Source of the DNA: Phycisphaerales bacterium
GTDB lineage: Bacteria; Planctomycetota; Phycisphaerae; Tepidisphaerales; Tepidisphaeraceae
Length of the DNA stretch: 33,832 nucleotides
Reading direction: 5' to 3'
NCBI GenBank assembly: GCA_028291615.1
Contig: JAQGHM010000389.1
Location: forward strand, 1 to 33,832
The notes under the pieces were generated by a model, which saw only the letters and a program-made list of their open reading frames with translations, did not search any database and had not been told where the DNA came from. The position numbers and the translations under genes were made by a program. Shown here in pieces: positions 1 through 9,500 of the stretch (positions are counted from its first letter, which is position 1; every line of letters begins with the position of its first letter).

Positions 1-1058
1 GGATCGCCGGGAAACTGGATGCCGTAAAAGTCGGCCGCGGTCTGATGGTAATAGCGCACCGACGGCGAGACGACAAGCCCTTTGCCGAATTTCTGAAACC
101 ACGCGACGCTCACGGTGTTGGCGTAGATGCCGTAGGAATCGTGATAAAACCGATAGGTGCCTTCGACGCTGGCGTCGAGCGGCTTGATCGATTGCGTTAG
201 CGATAACAGCAGCGCCTGCGAGCTGCGGTGTGACGGTCGTTTCTCTCCGTTGTTGAGAACAACGCGATTGTCCACATCCAGGTTCGACTCATCAAACACT
301 ACGGCGCGATACGGATCGTTCAAGTATCCGTGCGCGTACCCGAGCGTCAGGTTGGCACCGAAGACCGTGCCGGGGCCCAGCAATTGCGTGACGCCGATGA
401 TGAAGTTGTCGGTGTTTTTGATGCTGCTTTTGGTCAGGTATGTGAACTGGTTGGCCAGTATCTCGTCGTAGGCGTGGGCCCAGCCGAGGCTTAAGGTCGT
501 GTTCTTGTCGTTGAACTCGTACGAGTAATTGAGCGCGAAGCCGTACGATCGATAATCCGACTCATTGCTGTAGCTGAACTCGGGGACCAGCCGATGCGGC
601 CCATACGTCAGCCCGAAGGCGACGTCGGAGCCCAGGCGAAAGTCGGGGCTGTCCGTCACGGGGACCTTGTTTTGCGCCATGGCGCGAATGACGGGGCCGC
701 TCTGTGACGCGCCGGAGACGCCGTCGAATTGCCGCGTATATCCGGTGATCGACGAGGGCGGAATCGCGTCGCCGGTCCCCGGGTCACGCATCTTGAGTTG
801 CCGGATGGCCGGCGCGCCGGTCGGGGTCGCACCGGAAATCGCGTCGTAAACTTCGCGAACCGTCACATCCAACCAGGGCGTGATCGTCTTCTGAATATGC
901 AGCGTCTCGGTCTGCACCTCAATTCGACCGTGCTCTTCGGCGTACGTTTGATGGCTGAAACCGACCGAGTCATCGGCGCGACCTCGCGATACGCCGATGA
1001 ACGGCAGGCTTAACGCTAATAACCAGCGCTTTGATCCGACTGACTTTGGCTTGCCCAC
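1..1058 (-). CDS. DUF3570 family outer-membrane beta-barrel protein, C-terminus cut by window edge
   Basis: I read this gene by translating the reverse complement; it has no stop before base 1. The chosen start is GTG at 1058, directly after an in-frame TGA and 15 bases past the stop of the upstream gene, with AGAGGG just ahead. The N-terminus is a short basic stretch followed by a hydrophobic segment (WLLALSLPFIGVS), which fits a signal peptide. The mature part is rich in aromatic and alternating residues, such as FRLGSDVAFGLTYGP and YSYEFNDKNTTLSLGWAHAY. This is the pattern of DUF3570 barrels, a family of unknown function often found near thioredoxin-like and ApbE genes in Gram-negative bacteria. 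It probably sits in the outer membrane. It appears to be the second gene of an operon with the LE-R-LLS protein. About 352 residues are visible. Confidence 0.78.
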   Translation of the reverse strand, partial: MGKPKSVGSKRWLLALSLPFIGVSRGRADDSVGFSHQTYAEEHGRIEVQTETLHIQKTITPWLDVTVREVYDAISGATPTGAPAIRQLKMRDPGTGDAIPPSSITGYTRQFDGVSGASQSGPVIRAMAQNKVPVTDSPDFRLGSDVAFGLTYGPHRLVPEFSYSNESDYRSYGFALNYSYEFNDKNTTLSLGWAHAYDEILANQFTYLTKSSIKNTDNFIIGVTQLLGPGTVFGANLTLGYAHGYLNDPYRAVVFDESNLDVDNRVVLNNGEKRPSHRSSQALLLSLTQSIKPLDASVEGTYRFYHDSYGIYANTVSVAWFQKFGKGLVVSPSVRYYHQTAADFYGIQFPGD

Positions 1059-1073
1059 TCAACCCTCTGATTC

Positions 1074-1643
1074 TTAGCTCGCCTGATTGAATCGGAACAG
1101 GAACTTTTGCGTCGTGTCCGAAGCCGAGACGATAATCGCGCCTTTCCCATTCGCTTGGGCGTATGCACCGGTACCGCCGACGATCTTGTAGGCCAAGGTT
1201 GGGGGGAGCGAACCGGGAGCCTGTTCCGGCCCCAGCAAGCGCAGGTCAATGGTGCCCTGAGAACTGGTGAGCGTGACGTATCCCCGGACCCGGCCGCTGG
1301 CGATAAAACCCAGACCGTGTAGATCGCCGGCCATGGTGAAACTGCCCAGCGACCGTTTTCTGCCCGAGCCGGTGAAGTGGTATATGTTGCCCGCGTCGGG
1401 ATTGAAACCAGGGCCAACGACATGGGTGTAAGTGCCCGCGATGTTGAAGGCTCCGGTCAACGGCGTAGTTGGGCCAACGGCCCTGACGTGAACCGTCGTG
1501 AGCTGCGCGGTGGCGGACGCGTGATGCGCCGGAACGCCGATGTCCAGCGACGTTGAGAACAGATCGGCGGCAACCGACGTCGACAGCAGCTTTCGATCCT
1601 CCAACCCTTCCACGACGAAACGATTCCATGATGCTCGTGACAT
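1074..1643 (-). CDS. Small exported protein with planctomycete-type LE-R-LLS motif and beta-barrel-like C-terminus
   Basis: A 189-residue protein of unknown function. The ATG at 1643 is preceded by AGAGGAG at a good distance. Residues 14-21 read LEDRKLLS, the N-terminal motif that many planctomycete secreted or cell-surface proteins carry in place of a classical signal peptide. The rest is Gly/Thr/Ser rich and ends with VGGTGAYAQANGKGAIIV. That G-G-T-G-x-Y-x-x-A-x-G-x-G pattern is seen in small calycin or allene-oxide-cyclase-like barrel proteins. No catalytic motif is visible. The DUF3570 barrel gene follows 15 bases downstream on the same strand, so the two are probably co-transcribed and may act together at the cell envelope. 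The motif call is solid; the fold is a guess from one repeat-like motif. Confidence 0.7.
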   Translation of the reverse strand: MSRASWNRFVVEGLEDRKLLSTSVAADLFSTSLDIGVPAHHASATAQLTTVHVRAVGPTTPLTGAFNIAGTYTHVVGPGFNPDAGNIYHFTGSGRKRSLGSFTMAGDLHGLGFIASGRVRGYVTLTSSQGTIDLRLLGPEQAPGSLPPTLAYKIVGGTGAYAQANGKGAIIVSASDTTQKFLFRFNQAS

Positions 1644-1965
1644 GACTCTCTCCTCTTTGACCGCCGGTAGCTCAATGTTCTGCGTGCCCGACGCGCGATG
1701 TGGTGTGAGGTCGCACTGTGCGGCCTTCGTGCATGAGGTGGCCTCGTTACAAGGTCACGGGACAAGCGATCGTTGGGAGATCAAAGATGTATGGAAATAC
1801 CGATGGCTTGGTAATTGAAACACTGACATGGGGAGAGCGGAAGGCGGATGTGTACGGTGAAGGATCGCCTGGTCCTTGCGCGCTATTAAACGCCGCCCCA
1901 CGTCCGATGCGGCATTCCCCGCTGCGCTGGGAATGATTGTTTGAGAACCACTCGGCAGCCCGCTA
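1644..1965. other. Intergenic region between the REC-GGDEF gene and the LE-R-LLS gene
   Basis: This 322-base gap lies between two minus-strand genes and must hold the promoter of the LE-R-LLS/DUF3570 pair. I found no convincing -35/-10 pair. Bases 1913-1935 hold an inverted repeat (CATTCCC and GGGAATG arms around a 9-base centre) just past the GGDEF stop. It could fold in RNA but has no T run, so I do not call it a terminator. Short ORFs here lack ribosome-binding sites and coding-like codon use. Confidence 0.5.
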
Positions 1966-2862
1966 TTAGGCAGCGACATGTTCGATCGTCGCTGCCAACA
2001 CCCTGTTACGGCCGGCGCTCTTAGCGCAGTAGAGCGCTTTATCCGCTTGCTCGATGATGCCGACGCCCGTGGCGAGCGCCTGTGCGACTCCAAAACTGCA
2101 CGTTATGGATACTTCCGCGTTTAACAATCGGATTGGGCGTTCGGCGATCATTACACGAAGTCGTTCGGCCAGTTCGATCGCAGCGCCAGCGCTGACGTTG
2201 GGCAGGAGGATCGAGAACTCTTCGCCGCCATAACGACAGACGATATCTTGATCCCGGCAACCCTCGATCAGGAGCTTGGACAGATTGCGCAGCACCTCGT
2301 CACCAAAGAGATGGCCATGCTGATCGTTCAAATGCTTGAAATTGTCGACGTCGAGCAAAATGCATGAGAGCGGGTGGTTGTCGGCCCGAGCTAACGCGAT
2401 TTCGCTTTCCAGACGCTGTTCGAAATGGCTTCGGTTGTAGAGGCCGGTTAGTCCGTCGATCATTGCCTTGCGCGCGAGGAGGTCGATCAGGTGCTTGGTG
2501 CGGAGCGCCGTCCTGACCCGAACGAGGAATTCGGTCGCTTCGAATGGCTTGGTGATGTAATCGACGGCTCCCAGTTCCCAGCCGCGAATGCGCTCGTTGA
2601 CGGTCGTCGCGCCAGTCAGAAAGACAATGGGTATCGCCAGGGTTTTCAGATCGGATTTCAACCGCCGGCAGAGCTCAAATCCGTTTGGGTGAGGCAATCC
2701 GACATCGAGCAGGATGAGATCGGGCTGCAACGATAGGGCCGTCGCAAGCGTGCTTTCGCCTCCCGGGCAATACGTCAGCTCGACCGCCTCATTCCAAAGC
2801 ACGGTCTTCACCAGCGTGTGGATGGCTTTGGAATCGTCAATGAGGAGAATTTTCTGCGGCAA
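1966..2862 (-). CDS. Response regulator with GGDEF domain (diguanylate cyclase, WspR/PleD-like)
   Basis: A 298-residue protein that makes cyclic di-GMP from GTP when its receiver is phosphorylated. The REC domain (about 3-120) has the acidic pair D9-D10, phospho-acceptor D53 in LILLDVGLP, and the lysine in DYITKPF. The GGDEF domain (about 135-290) has an intact GGEEF active loop and an RDQD inhibitory site five residues before it, so both activity and product feedback are expected. The start is TTG at 2862, because AAGGAGGTG lies six bases upstream. It overlaps the end of the CHASE hybrid kinase by 26 bases, implying translational coupling, and that kinase is the likely partner. Its single REC-GGDEF architecture also matches WspR, the output of Wsp systems, so the Wsp-like operon in this window could drive it too (inference). 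Confidence 0.93.
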   Translation of the reverse strand: MPQKILLIDDSKAIHTLVKTVLWNEAVELTYCPGGESTLATALSLQPDLILLDVGLPHPNGFELCRRLKSDLKTLAIPIVFLTGATTVNERIRGWELGAVDYITKPFEATEFLVRVRTALRTKHLIDLLARKAMIDGLTGLYNRSHFEQRLESEIALARADNHPLSCILLDVDNFKHLNDQHGHLFGDEVLRNLSKLLIEGCRDQDIVCRYGGEEFSILLPNVSAGAAIELAERLRVMIAERPIRLLNAEVSITCSFGVAQALATGVGIIEQADKALYCAKSAGRNRVLAATIEHVAA

Positions 2863-5428
2863 CGAGCACCTCCTTCGCGGGCTCGTAGCCTTCGACTTGT
2901 CGAATCAATGTGACAAGCTCCTGAACGGTCCGGGCGGCGGTCTCAAGCGGGTTGTCACCTTTGAGTGCCAACTCGGCCGTGGCGGCCACATCGCTGATCG
3001 GCGCGAAGCCGTACCCGCCTCCTGCGCCTTTGATCTGGTGTACGAGAATGCGCAGATCGGCCCAGTTTTGTCCCTGAAGGAGGTGTTCAAGTGATGCGAC
3101 GTTTGCAGGCAGGTCGCCGATGAATTCGCTGATCGCCTCTTTCATCCGCGCCATTCCCGCCAGGGTGCTGCGAATCGGTTCATCCTTCTTCTCCGGCTCG
3201 CCGGTCGAAGGCAGATGCCTGGCAATGGTTTGCAGCAATAGTTCGTGATCGATCGGTTTGGTTAGATAGTCGGAGCATCCGCTTTCGATGCACTTGCGGC
3301 GATCCTCGGCCATCGCGTGGGCGGTCAGGGCGATGATGGGCATGGTAAAGCCGCGGCGCCGCAGTTCGCTGGTCGCGCCATAGCCGTCCAGCTCCGGCAT
3401 CTGCATGTCCATCAAGATCAAGTCGAACTTTTCGCGGCGCACCATTTCGACCGCGATGCGACCATTGGCGGCGACGGCAACTTCCGCGCCGGCGTGCCGA
3501 AGGTGAATGCTGATCAAGCGCTGGTTGTCGCGGCCATCCTCGGCCAGCAGGATGCGGCCAGAGATTTTCGTCTCCGGCAGCGGTTGATCTCCATCGGCCT
3601 TATCGAGTACCGATTCCGTCAGGCCCGCGACCATTTGCGCGCCTTCCAACGGCCCGCCCTCGACGCAGAGGGTGAACGTACTTCCGACGCCGACGGTTGA
3701 CCTGGCGACGATGCTGCCGCCGAGCATCGTTGCCAGGCGCTGGCTGATGTTGAGGCCCAAACCGCTGCCCCCGAACTTTCGCGTGGTGGAGTCGTCCGCC
3801 TGTGAAAACGGCTGGAAGAGAAGCGGGATCTGCTCCTGGCTCATGCCGATACCGGTATCGCTTACCTCGAATTGAACGGTGCTTCCACCGCCGGGAATTG
3901 CTTTGACGCTGACCATCAAGCGCACCTCGCCGGAGGGGGTAAATTTGGCGGCATTGCCGAGCAGGTTGATCAGGATCTGCCGCAGGCGCAGCGGATCGGT
4001 TTGAATAAAGTGAGGGACGGGCCCGTACGATCCCAACTTGAACTGCAGTTCCTTTTCAACCAGCCTGGAGCGGATCATCGAGATCGCTTCAGACACGATC
4101 TGGATGAGGTCGCAGTTGAGTTTCTCGACGGTCATCTTACCGGCTTCAACCTTCGACAGATCCAGAATGTCATTGATCAGATCGAGGAGGTGGCGGGCAT
4201 TTCGGCGGATGACCTGTAGCGCATCATGACGATCCGACAAGGACTCGCCGGGCTTGAGCATCATGTCGGCGAATCCGAGGATTGCGGTCATGGGCGTGCG
4301 AATCTCGTGGCTCATGTTTGCGAGGAACGCGCTCTTGGCTTGATTGGCGACTTTGACTGCTTCGTGACTCTGCTGCAAAGCTTGCGTCATCTTGTCCGCC
4401 AACGCGGTTGCGCGCCGCTGCGTGTTATGCAGCGACCAGACCAGGGCACACAGCAGCGTGCTAAGAGTCAGACCGCCGACGAGCACTGCGGTGGGCTGCG
4501 CGTGGTTGCTGATCAAATCGAACGACGGGCTGGTAAATGCGCTGAGGGTCAGCGTCCGCCCGCCAAACTGTGCGTTGAACTGCTGCGTGCAAGTCGGCCG
4601 GTCGTTCGCGTTCCCGCTGTGCATGATGTGATCGTCGTCATATATGACCCTGGTCACGTCGGCGACAGGGCCGTCGAAGACTTCGAGATCGAAGTCGTGG
4701 CTCGGAGTGGCCTGGGTGTCACCCAGAATTCCGTCAAAGAGCGAGGCCATCTTCAATGGCGCGACGATCCAACCCTGCAGGGCGGCGCGGCGCTCGAGTA
4801 CCGTGCCGTGCGGCTTCTCGCGGTGATATACCGCCAGGCAGAGCAGCGGTCGAAAATCGGACGCGCCGGTAGCCAAATCGGATGGTAGGAACAGCGTCGG
4901 CGCCGCGCTGTCCCGCGCTTGTTCGAGCCCTTGTCGCTGGACCGCATTGGCTCCCAGGTCCTGGCCAGGGGCGAATGCTGCAGGCCCCACGTGGTCGGAA
5001 TATTCCACCGGAAAGTAATCAGGGCGAGCGCCGGCGGGGAGAATCTGAAACGCGGAGCCGACGGCCTGAGTTTCTTTAATGAATTTGTTCAGGTGCTCGG
5101 CTGGCACATACGCGACGTATGCGACTTCGTCGATCGCGGGGTAGAGGCGTCGAATGGCCAGCGCTTCGACGTAGTCGTGAAATTCTGACACTTCCACTCG
5201 GCTGTCCGCTGAAAAGATCCCGTGGAATCCGAACAGCGATCCTTCGTAGGCCGATAACCGGCCGGCGATAGCAGATCTCGTTTGGGTAAGCCAATGATCG
5301 AAACGCGTGCGATCATCCTTATCGACGCTCCGGCGGCTGGTTTGCCACGCCCAGCCGGTCAGCGAGGCCGTGAGAATGATCACCGCGCAGGCGGGCCAAT
5401 GGCGGATCAGTGGTTTTGTACCAAACAC
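2837..5428 (-). CDS. Membrane hybrid histidine kinase: CHASE, HisKA, HATPase, REC, HPt
   Basis: An 863-residue sensor kinase. One TM helix (about 11-30) and a second (about 322-343) flank a periplasmic CHASE domain (about 60-260, with the characteristic FHGIFSADSRVEVSEF region). It would bind a small extracellular ligand that I cannot identify. The cytoplasmic part has HisKA with H374 in NMSHEIRTPM, and an HATPase with GNAAKFTPSG, DTGIGM and GGSGLGL. It continues with a REC domain with D674 in LILMDMQMPELDG and an HPt domain with H797 in VHQIKGAGGGYGF. The complete His-Asp-His chain means phosphate can pass on to an external receiver, most simply the REC-GGDEF protein encoded by the overlapping next gene. 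The start is GTG at 5428 with GAGG nine bases upstream. Its own promoter may lie in the 94-base gap after the HD-GYP gene. Confidence 0.94.
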   Translation of the reverse strand: MFGTKPLIRHWPACAVIILTASLTGWAWQTSRRSVDKDDRTRFDHWLTQTRSAIAGRLSAYEGSLFGFHGIFSADSRVEVSEFHDYVEALAIRRLYPAIDEVAYVAYVPAEHLNKFIKETQAVGSAFQILPAGARPDYFPVEYSDHVGPAAFAPGQDLGANAVQRQGLEQARDSAAPTLFLPSDLATGASDFRPLLCLAVYHREKPHGTVLERRAALQGWIVAPLKMASLFDGILGDTQATPSHDFDLEVFDGPVADVTRVIYDDDHIMHSGNANDRPTCTQQFNAQFGGRTLTLSAFTSPSFDLISNHAQPTAVLVGGLTLSTLLCALVWSLHNTQRRATALADKMTQALQQSHEAVKVANQAKSAFLANMSHEIRTPMTAILGFADMMLKPGESLSDRHDALQVIRRNARHLLDLINDILDLSKVEAGKMTVEKLNCDLIQIVSEAISMIRSRLVEKELQFKLGSYGPVPHFIQTDPLRLRQILINLLGNAAKFTPSGEVRLMVSVKAIPGGGSTVQFEVSDTGIGMSQEQIPLLFQPFSQADDSTTRKFGGSGLGLNISQRLATMLGGSIVARSTVGVGSTFTLCVEGGPLEGAQMVAGLTESVLDKADGDQPLPETKISGRILLAEDGRDNQRLISIHLRHAGAEVAVAANGRIAVEMVRREKFDLILMDMQMPELDGYGATSELRRRGFTMPIIALTAHAMAEDRRKCIESGCSDYLTKPIDHELLLQTIARHLPSTGEPEKKDEPIRSTLAGMARMKEAISEFIGDLPANVASLEHLLQGQNWADLRILVHQIKGAGGGYGFAPISDVAATAELALKGDNPLETAARTVQELVTLIRQVEGYEPAKEVLVAAENSPH

Positions 5429-5522
5429 TCGTTGGCCTCGCGGGTGAAGACGCCCCCAAACCCAGATTATCGGAAGGTGCTCGCATTGACTTAACCAAAT
5501 GGGAAGCGCCGCTCAGCGGGCA

Positions 5523-6542
5523 TCAAGCGGCCACGACGAGCCGGGCTTCGGCGAACTGTTCCCGGATCGCCGAGAACTCACTCTCGCTTTCGATGAACGC
5601 GTTTATCACATCCGGATCGAAATGAGTTCCGGCGTCTTTGAGGATGATCGAGCGAGCCACATCGTGTCCGAAGGCGTCCTTGTAGACGCGCTTGGACGTC
5701 AGGGCGTCGTAAACATCGGCCAGCGCCACGATGCGGCCGGACAGCGGGATTTGCTTGCCGGCCAGGGCTGCCGGATAGCCGGTGCCGTCGAAGCGCTCGT
5801 GATGTGTTGCGGCAATATCGCGTGCCATCTGGAGGAATTTGACGCTCGGGAATTTGCGCAGGGCCGCATCCAGCGTTTGAGCGCCCAGCATGGCATGGGT
5901 TTTCATGATCTCGAATTCGCGATCGCTTAATCGCCCGGGTTTGAGCAGCACGCAGTCCGGGATGCCGACCTTGCCGATGTCATGTAGCGGGCTGGTCAGG
6001 TAGATGAGTCGAACGAACTCATCGTCGATCGGTTCGGCGCTGTTCCGAGAGCGTTGGAGTGAGTGGGCCAGCACGCGGCAATATCGCTGCACGCGTTCGA
6101 GGTGAGCGCCGGTTTCGGAATCGCGCGATTCGGCGAGCTTGGCCATCGCGAAAATCGCCACGTCGCGAGTCTCCAGCGATAGCATCCGCTCGGCGGCGCG
6201 AATGCGCGCGATCAATTCCGCCGGGTCAAACGGTTTGGTCATGAAATCGTCTGCGCCCGCGTTCAGGCCGGCGATCTTCTCCTCGGGCGTGTCATGGCTG
6301 GTCAGAAGTATGAGGTAGACATAGGTGGGCAACTCCTCGGCCCGGATCGCGCGAAACAGCTCCACGCCGCTCATCCCGGGCATTTCCCAATCCGAGACGA
6401 CCAGCGAGCAATCCCCGCTTCGCACGATCTCCAGAGCTTCCTGGCCACCGCGGGCGGTTTGAACCTCGTGACCGGCTTGCACGAGCGCGTTATGGAGCAC
6501 CTGCAATGCAATGGCGTTATCTTCGACGATCAATATACGCAT
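5523..6542 (-). CDS. Response regulator with HD-GYP domain (c-di-GMP phosphodiesterase)
   Basis: A 339-residue protein. REC spans about 1-120 with E7-D8, D51 in VVSDWEMPGMSG, and K103 in MTKPF. The HD-GYP domain (about 125-325) has H187-D188 in SPLHDIGKVGIP, the H-H-E-R-F-D-G-T-G-Y-P segment ending in GYP at 255-257, and LADVYDALTS. These are the metal and substrate residues of c-di-GMP phosphodiesterases, so it should be active. The start is ATG at 6542, not an upstream in-frame codon: the stop of the preceding kinase gene shares a base with this ATG (TGATG), a coupling arrangement. This places it under the PAS hybrid kinase. It opposes the diguanylate cyclase encoded about 3.6 kb downstream. 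Its REC is a close relative of the one in the REC-GAF-PAS kinase at 28562-31348. Confidence 0.94.
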   Translation of the reverse strand: MRILIVEDNAIALQVLHNALVQAGHEVQTARGGQEALEIVRSGDCSLVVSDWEMPGMSGVELFRAIRAEELPTYVYLILLTSHDTPEEKIAGLNAGADDFMTKPFDPAELIARIRAAERMLSLETRDVAIFAMAKLAESRDSETGAHLERVQRYCRVLAHSLQRSRNSAEPIDDEFVRLIYLTSPLHDIGKVGIPDCVLLKPGRLSDREFEIMKTHAMLGAQTLDAALRKFPSVKFLQMARDIAATHHERFDGTGYPAALAGKQIPLSGRIVALADVYDALTSKRVYKDAFGHDVARSIILKDAGTHFDPDVINAFIESESEFSAIREQFAEARLVVAA

Positions 6543-9500
6543 CACGATTTTCCCTTCACCGTCAGTGACTCGAACGCGGCTAACTCCCGCTTGGATGTCG
6601 GCAAATGAGCAAGACATCGCTCGGCTTCTTCGCGCAGCGGCGTCAAACTGTCACGGATGCCCTCCCAATCGAGAGTGCGGGCCCGCTGCTCGATTTGCGA
6701 TGCGACCTGTTGCAACGCCTCAGCGGAAATGATTCCCGCTGCGCCTTTGAGACCGTGGGCGACTTGGCCGACTCGCGCCGCATCCGCGGATTCAACGAGC
6801 ATCTCGATATGCCGAACGTCGCCGGCAATCTGTTTCTCGAATTCTTCGAGAATCTTGCCGACGATGTTGGCGTTCCCCATGCAACGGTCGAGTAGCGTCT
6901 TCATGTCGAATGGGGCGACGGTATCGTTCTGATCGATCGCGCCGCCGACGGAAGTTTGAACCGACGTTGCCGTTTCCGTCTGGTCGTTCGATCGTGCGCC
7001 GGACGCGGCGAACGTATGAATCGCCGCGACGAGCTTCTTCGAGTCAATCGGCTTCGAGAGATAGCCATTCATTCCGGCCTCCAGGCATCGCTCGCGATCT
7101 CCCTTGATGGCGTTCGCCGTCAGTGCGACGATCGGGATCGGCTGCCTCTGGGGGTTGGCGGTTTCCCATTCCCTGATCGACCGCGTCGCCTCGAACCCGT
7201 CCATCTCCGGCATCTGGCAATCCATCAGCACCAAGTCGTACTGCTTGCGCATCATTTCTTCCACCGCCCTGGTCCCCGTCTCCACAATGTCGCACGCATG
7301 GCCGGCGCGCGCGAGGATCTCAGCCACGACCATCTGGTTGACCTTGTTATCTTCGGCGACAAGGATCCTGAGCCGCGCCATTGCCGGAGGAATCACGGCT
7401 ATGTTTCTCGGCTCCTGGGTAGCGTTTGAAGCTTGCACTTTTGATCCGCAGACCGCATTCATGATCACGTCGAACAGTTGTGACTGGCGGACGGGTTTGG
7501 AGATCTGGCCGGCGAATCCAGCCGATTCGAGCGCCGCCGGATCGAGCCCCCCTTCCACGGGCGAGACGAGCAGCAGTATCGTGCCTTCAAGCTCCGGCCT
7601 TGCGCGCACGGTCTTGGCAAGTTCCACTCCATTGATCCCGGGCATGTCCTGATCGAGCAGTGCCAAGTTAAACGGACGACTTTGCGCCGACCGAATCAGG
7701 GTCTTCAATGCGCCCGCTCCATCGGCTTCGGCCGCCACATCACACCCCCATGCGCCCAATTGGTCGGCCAGAATTTCGCGACAACTGGCATTGTCATCGA
7801 CGGCCAACACGCGGAGCTGCCGTAGGTCAACGGGCGACGTCCGTTCAACCGATGGCGCCGGAACATTGTGCACCCTCAGCGTAAACCAGAAGGTGGAGCC
7901 GCTGCCGGGTTGGCTCTCCGCGCCAATGGTTCCGCCCATCAGCTCGGCCAATTGTTTGGAAATCGCCAATCCCAGTCCCGTGCCGCCATGCCGGCGCGTC
8001 GCGGTGGAATCGACCTGCGAGAACGACTTGAACAGCCGCCCCATTCCTTCGGGCATGATTCCCGGGCCGGTGTCGCGGATCGAGAATCGCAGCGTCAGGG
8101 CATCGTCGGACGCATCCTGCATCTGGACGCGCGTAATTACTTCCCCACGGTCGGTGAATTTAATCGCGTTGCCGATCAGGTTGATCAGGATCTGCCGCAG
8201 GCGGTCAGCGTCCCCACGGACCCGCGCCGGCACGCCTTCATCGATATGACAGGCGATTTCCAACCCCTTGGAAGAGCCCCGCTGCGCCAGCATCTGGACG
8301 ACTTCTTCCAGACATTCGCGGGGGTCAAAGTCCGCGCAGTTTAACTCCAGCTTTCCGGCCTCGATCTTTGAGAAATCCAGGATGTCGTTAATCAGCGTCA
8401 GCAGCGCCTCTCCCGAGGACTTGATGATTTCCGCATGCCGGCGCTGCTGCGCCGACAAATCCGTGCCCAGCAGCAAGTCGGTCATCCCGATCACGCCATT
8501 CATCGGCGTGCGGATCTCGTGACTCATCTTGGCGAGAAACTCACTTTTGCTCTGGCTGGCCGCCTCCGCCACGGCTTTGGCTCGTTCGGAGTCAATTTCC
8601 GCGCGCTTGCGCTCGGCGACTTCTAAACGCAGGGCTTCATTTGCCTCGGCCAGTTCCGACGTGCGCTGGGCGACCCGCTCTGCCAACTCCGCGCGAGCGC
8701 GCCACACCGCCTCCTCGCCCTGCTTGCGCTCGGTAATGTCCATCATGGCGCCGATCATGCGGATCGGACGCCCCTGGTTGTCCCGAATCACATAGCCGCG
8801 GTTGAGGATGTACGCGTAGGACTCGTCCGACCGCCTGAATCGATACTCGTCGGACCACATGCTTCCGCCGCCATCGAGCACGGCGTGCAATCCCTTGTTA
8901 ACCCGGTCGAGATCGTCGGGGTGCAGTCGCTTGAACCATGAGTCCGCATCTGCGTCTATCTGATCGCCGCGGTATCCGAAGAGCGTTTGAAAGCCCTCGT
9001 TCCACCAAACCGAGTTGCTCGCCAGATCCCAATCCCACACCGCGTCGTTGGTCGCGCGAGCGATGTGCTTGAACCGTTCGTCGCTCTTGCGAAGCTGCTC
9101 CTCCGTTTGCTTTCGTTCGGTAATGTCCTGCGTGACCTTGGCGAAGCCCAACAGCGTCCCCGACGCGTCGCGCATCGCGGTAATCACAAGCGCGGCCCAG
9201 AACCGCGATCCGTCCTTCCGTACCCGCCACCCCTCGTCTTCGAACCGTCCGCTCTTACCTGCGAGGTCCAGGTCGATCCTGGCTTGTCCCTTTTCGTTCT
9301 CCTCGTTGGTGTAGAAACGCGAGAAATCCTGTCCCAGCACTTCCTGAGTGGAATAACCGGTAATCCGCTCGGCTCCGAAGTTCCAGCTCACGATCCGCCC
9401 CTCGGGATCGAGCATGTAAATCGCGTAATCCTTCACGCCCTCCACCAGGAGGCGGAAGCGCTCCTCGCTCTTGTGGATGGCCGCCTCGGCCTGGTTGCGC

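Noticed and set aside
1912-1936. Rho-independent terminator after the REC-GGDEF gene
   Set aside because: The inverted repeat is real but no T run follows on the minus strand.
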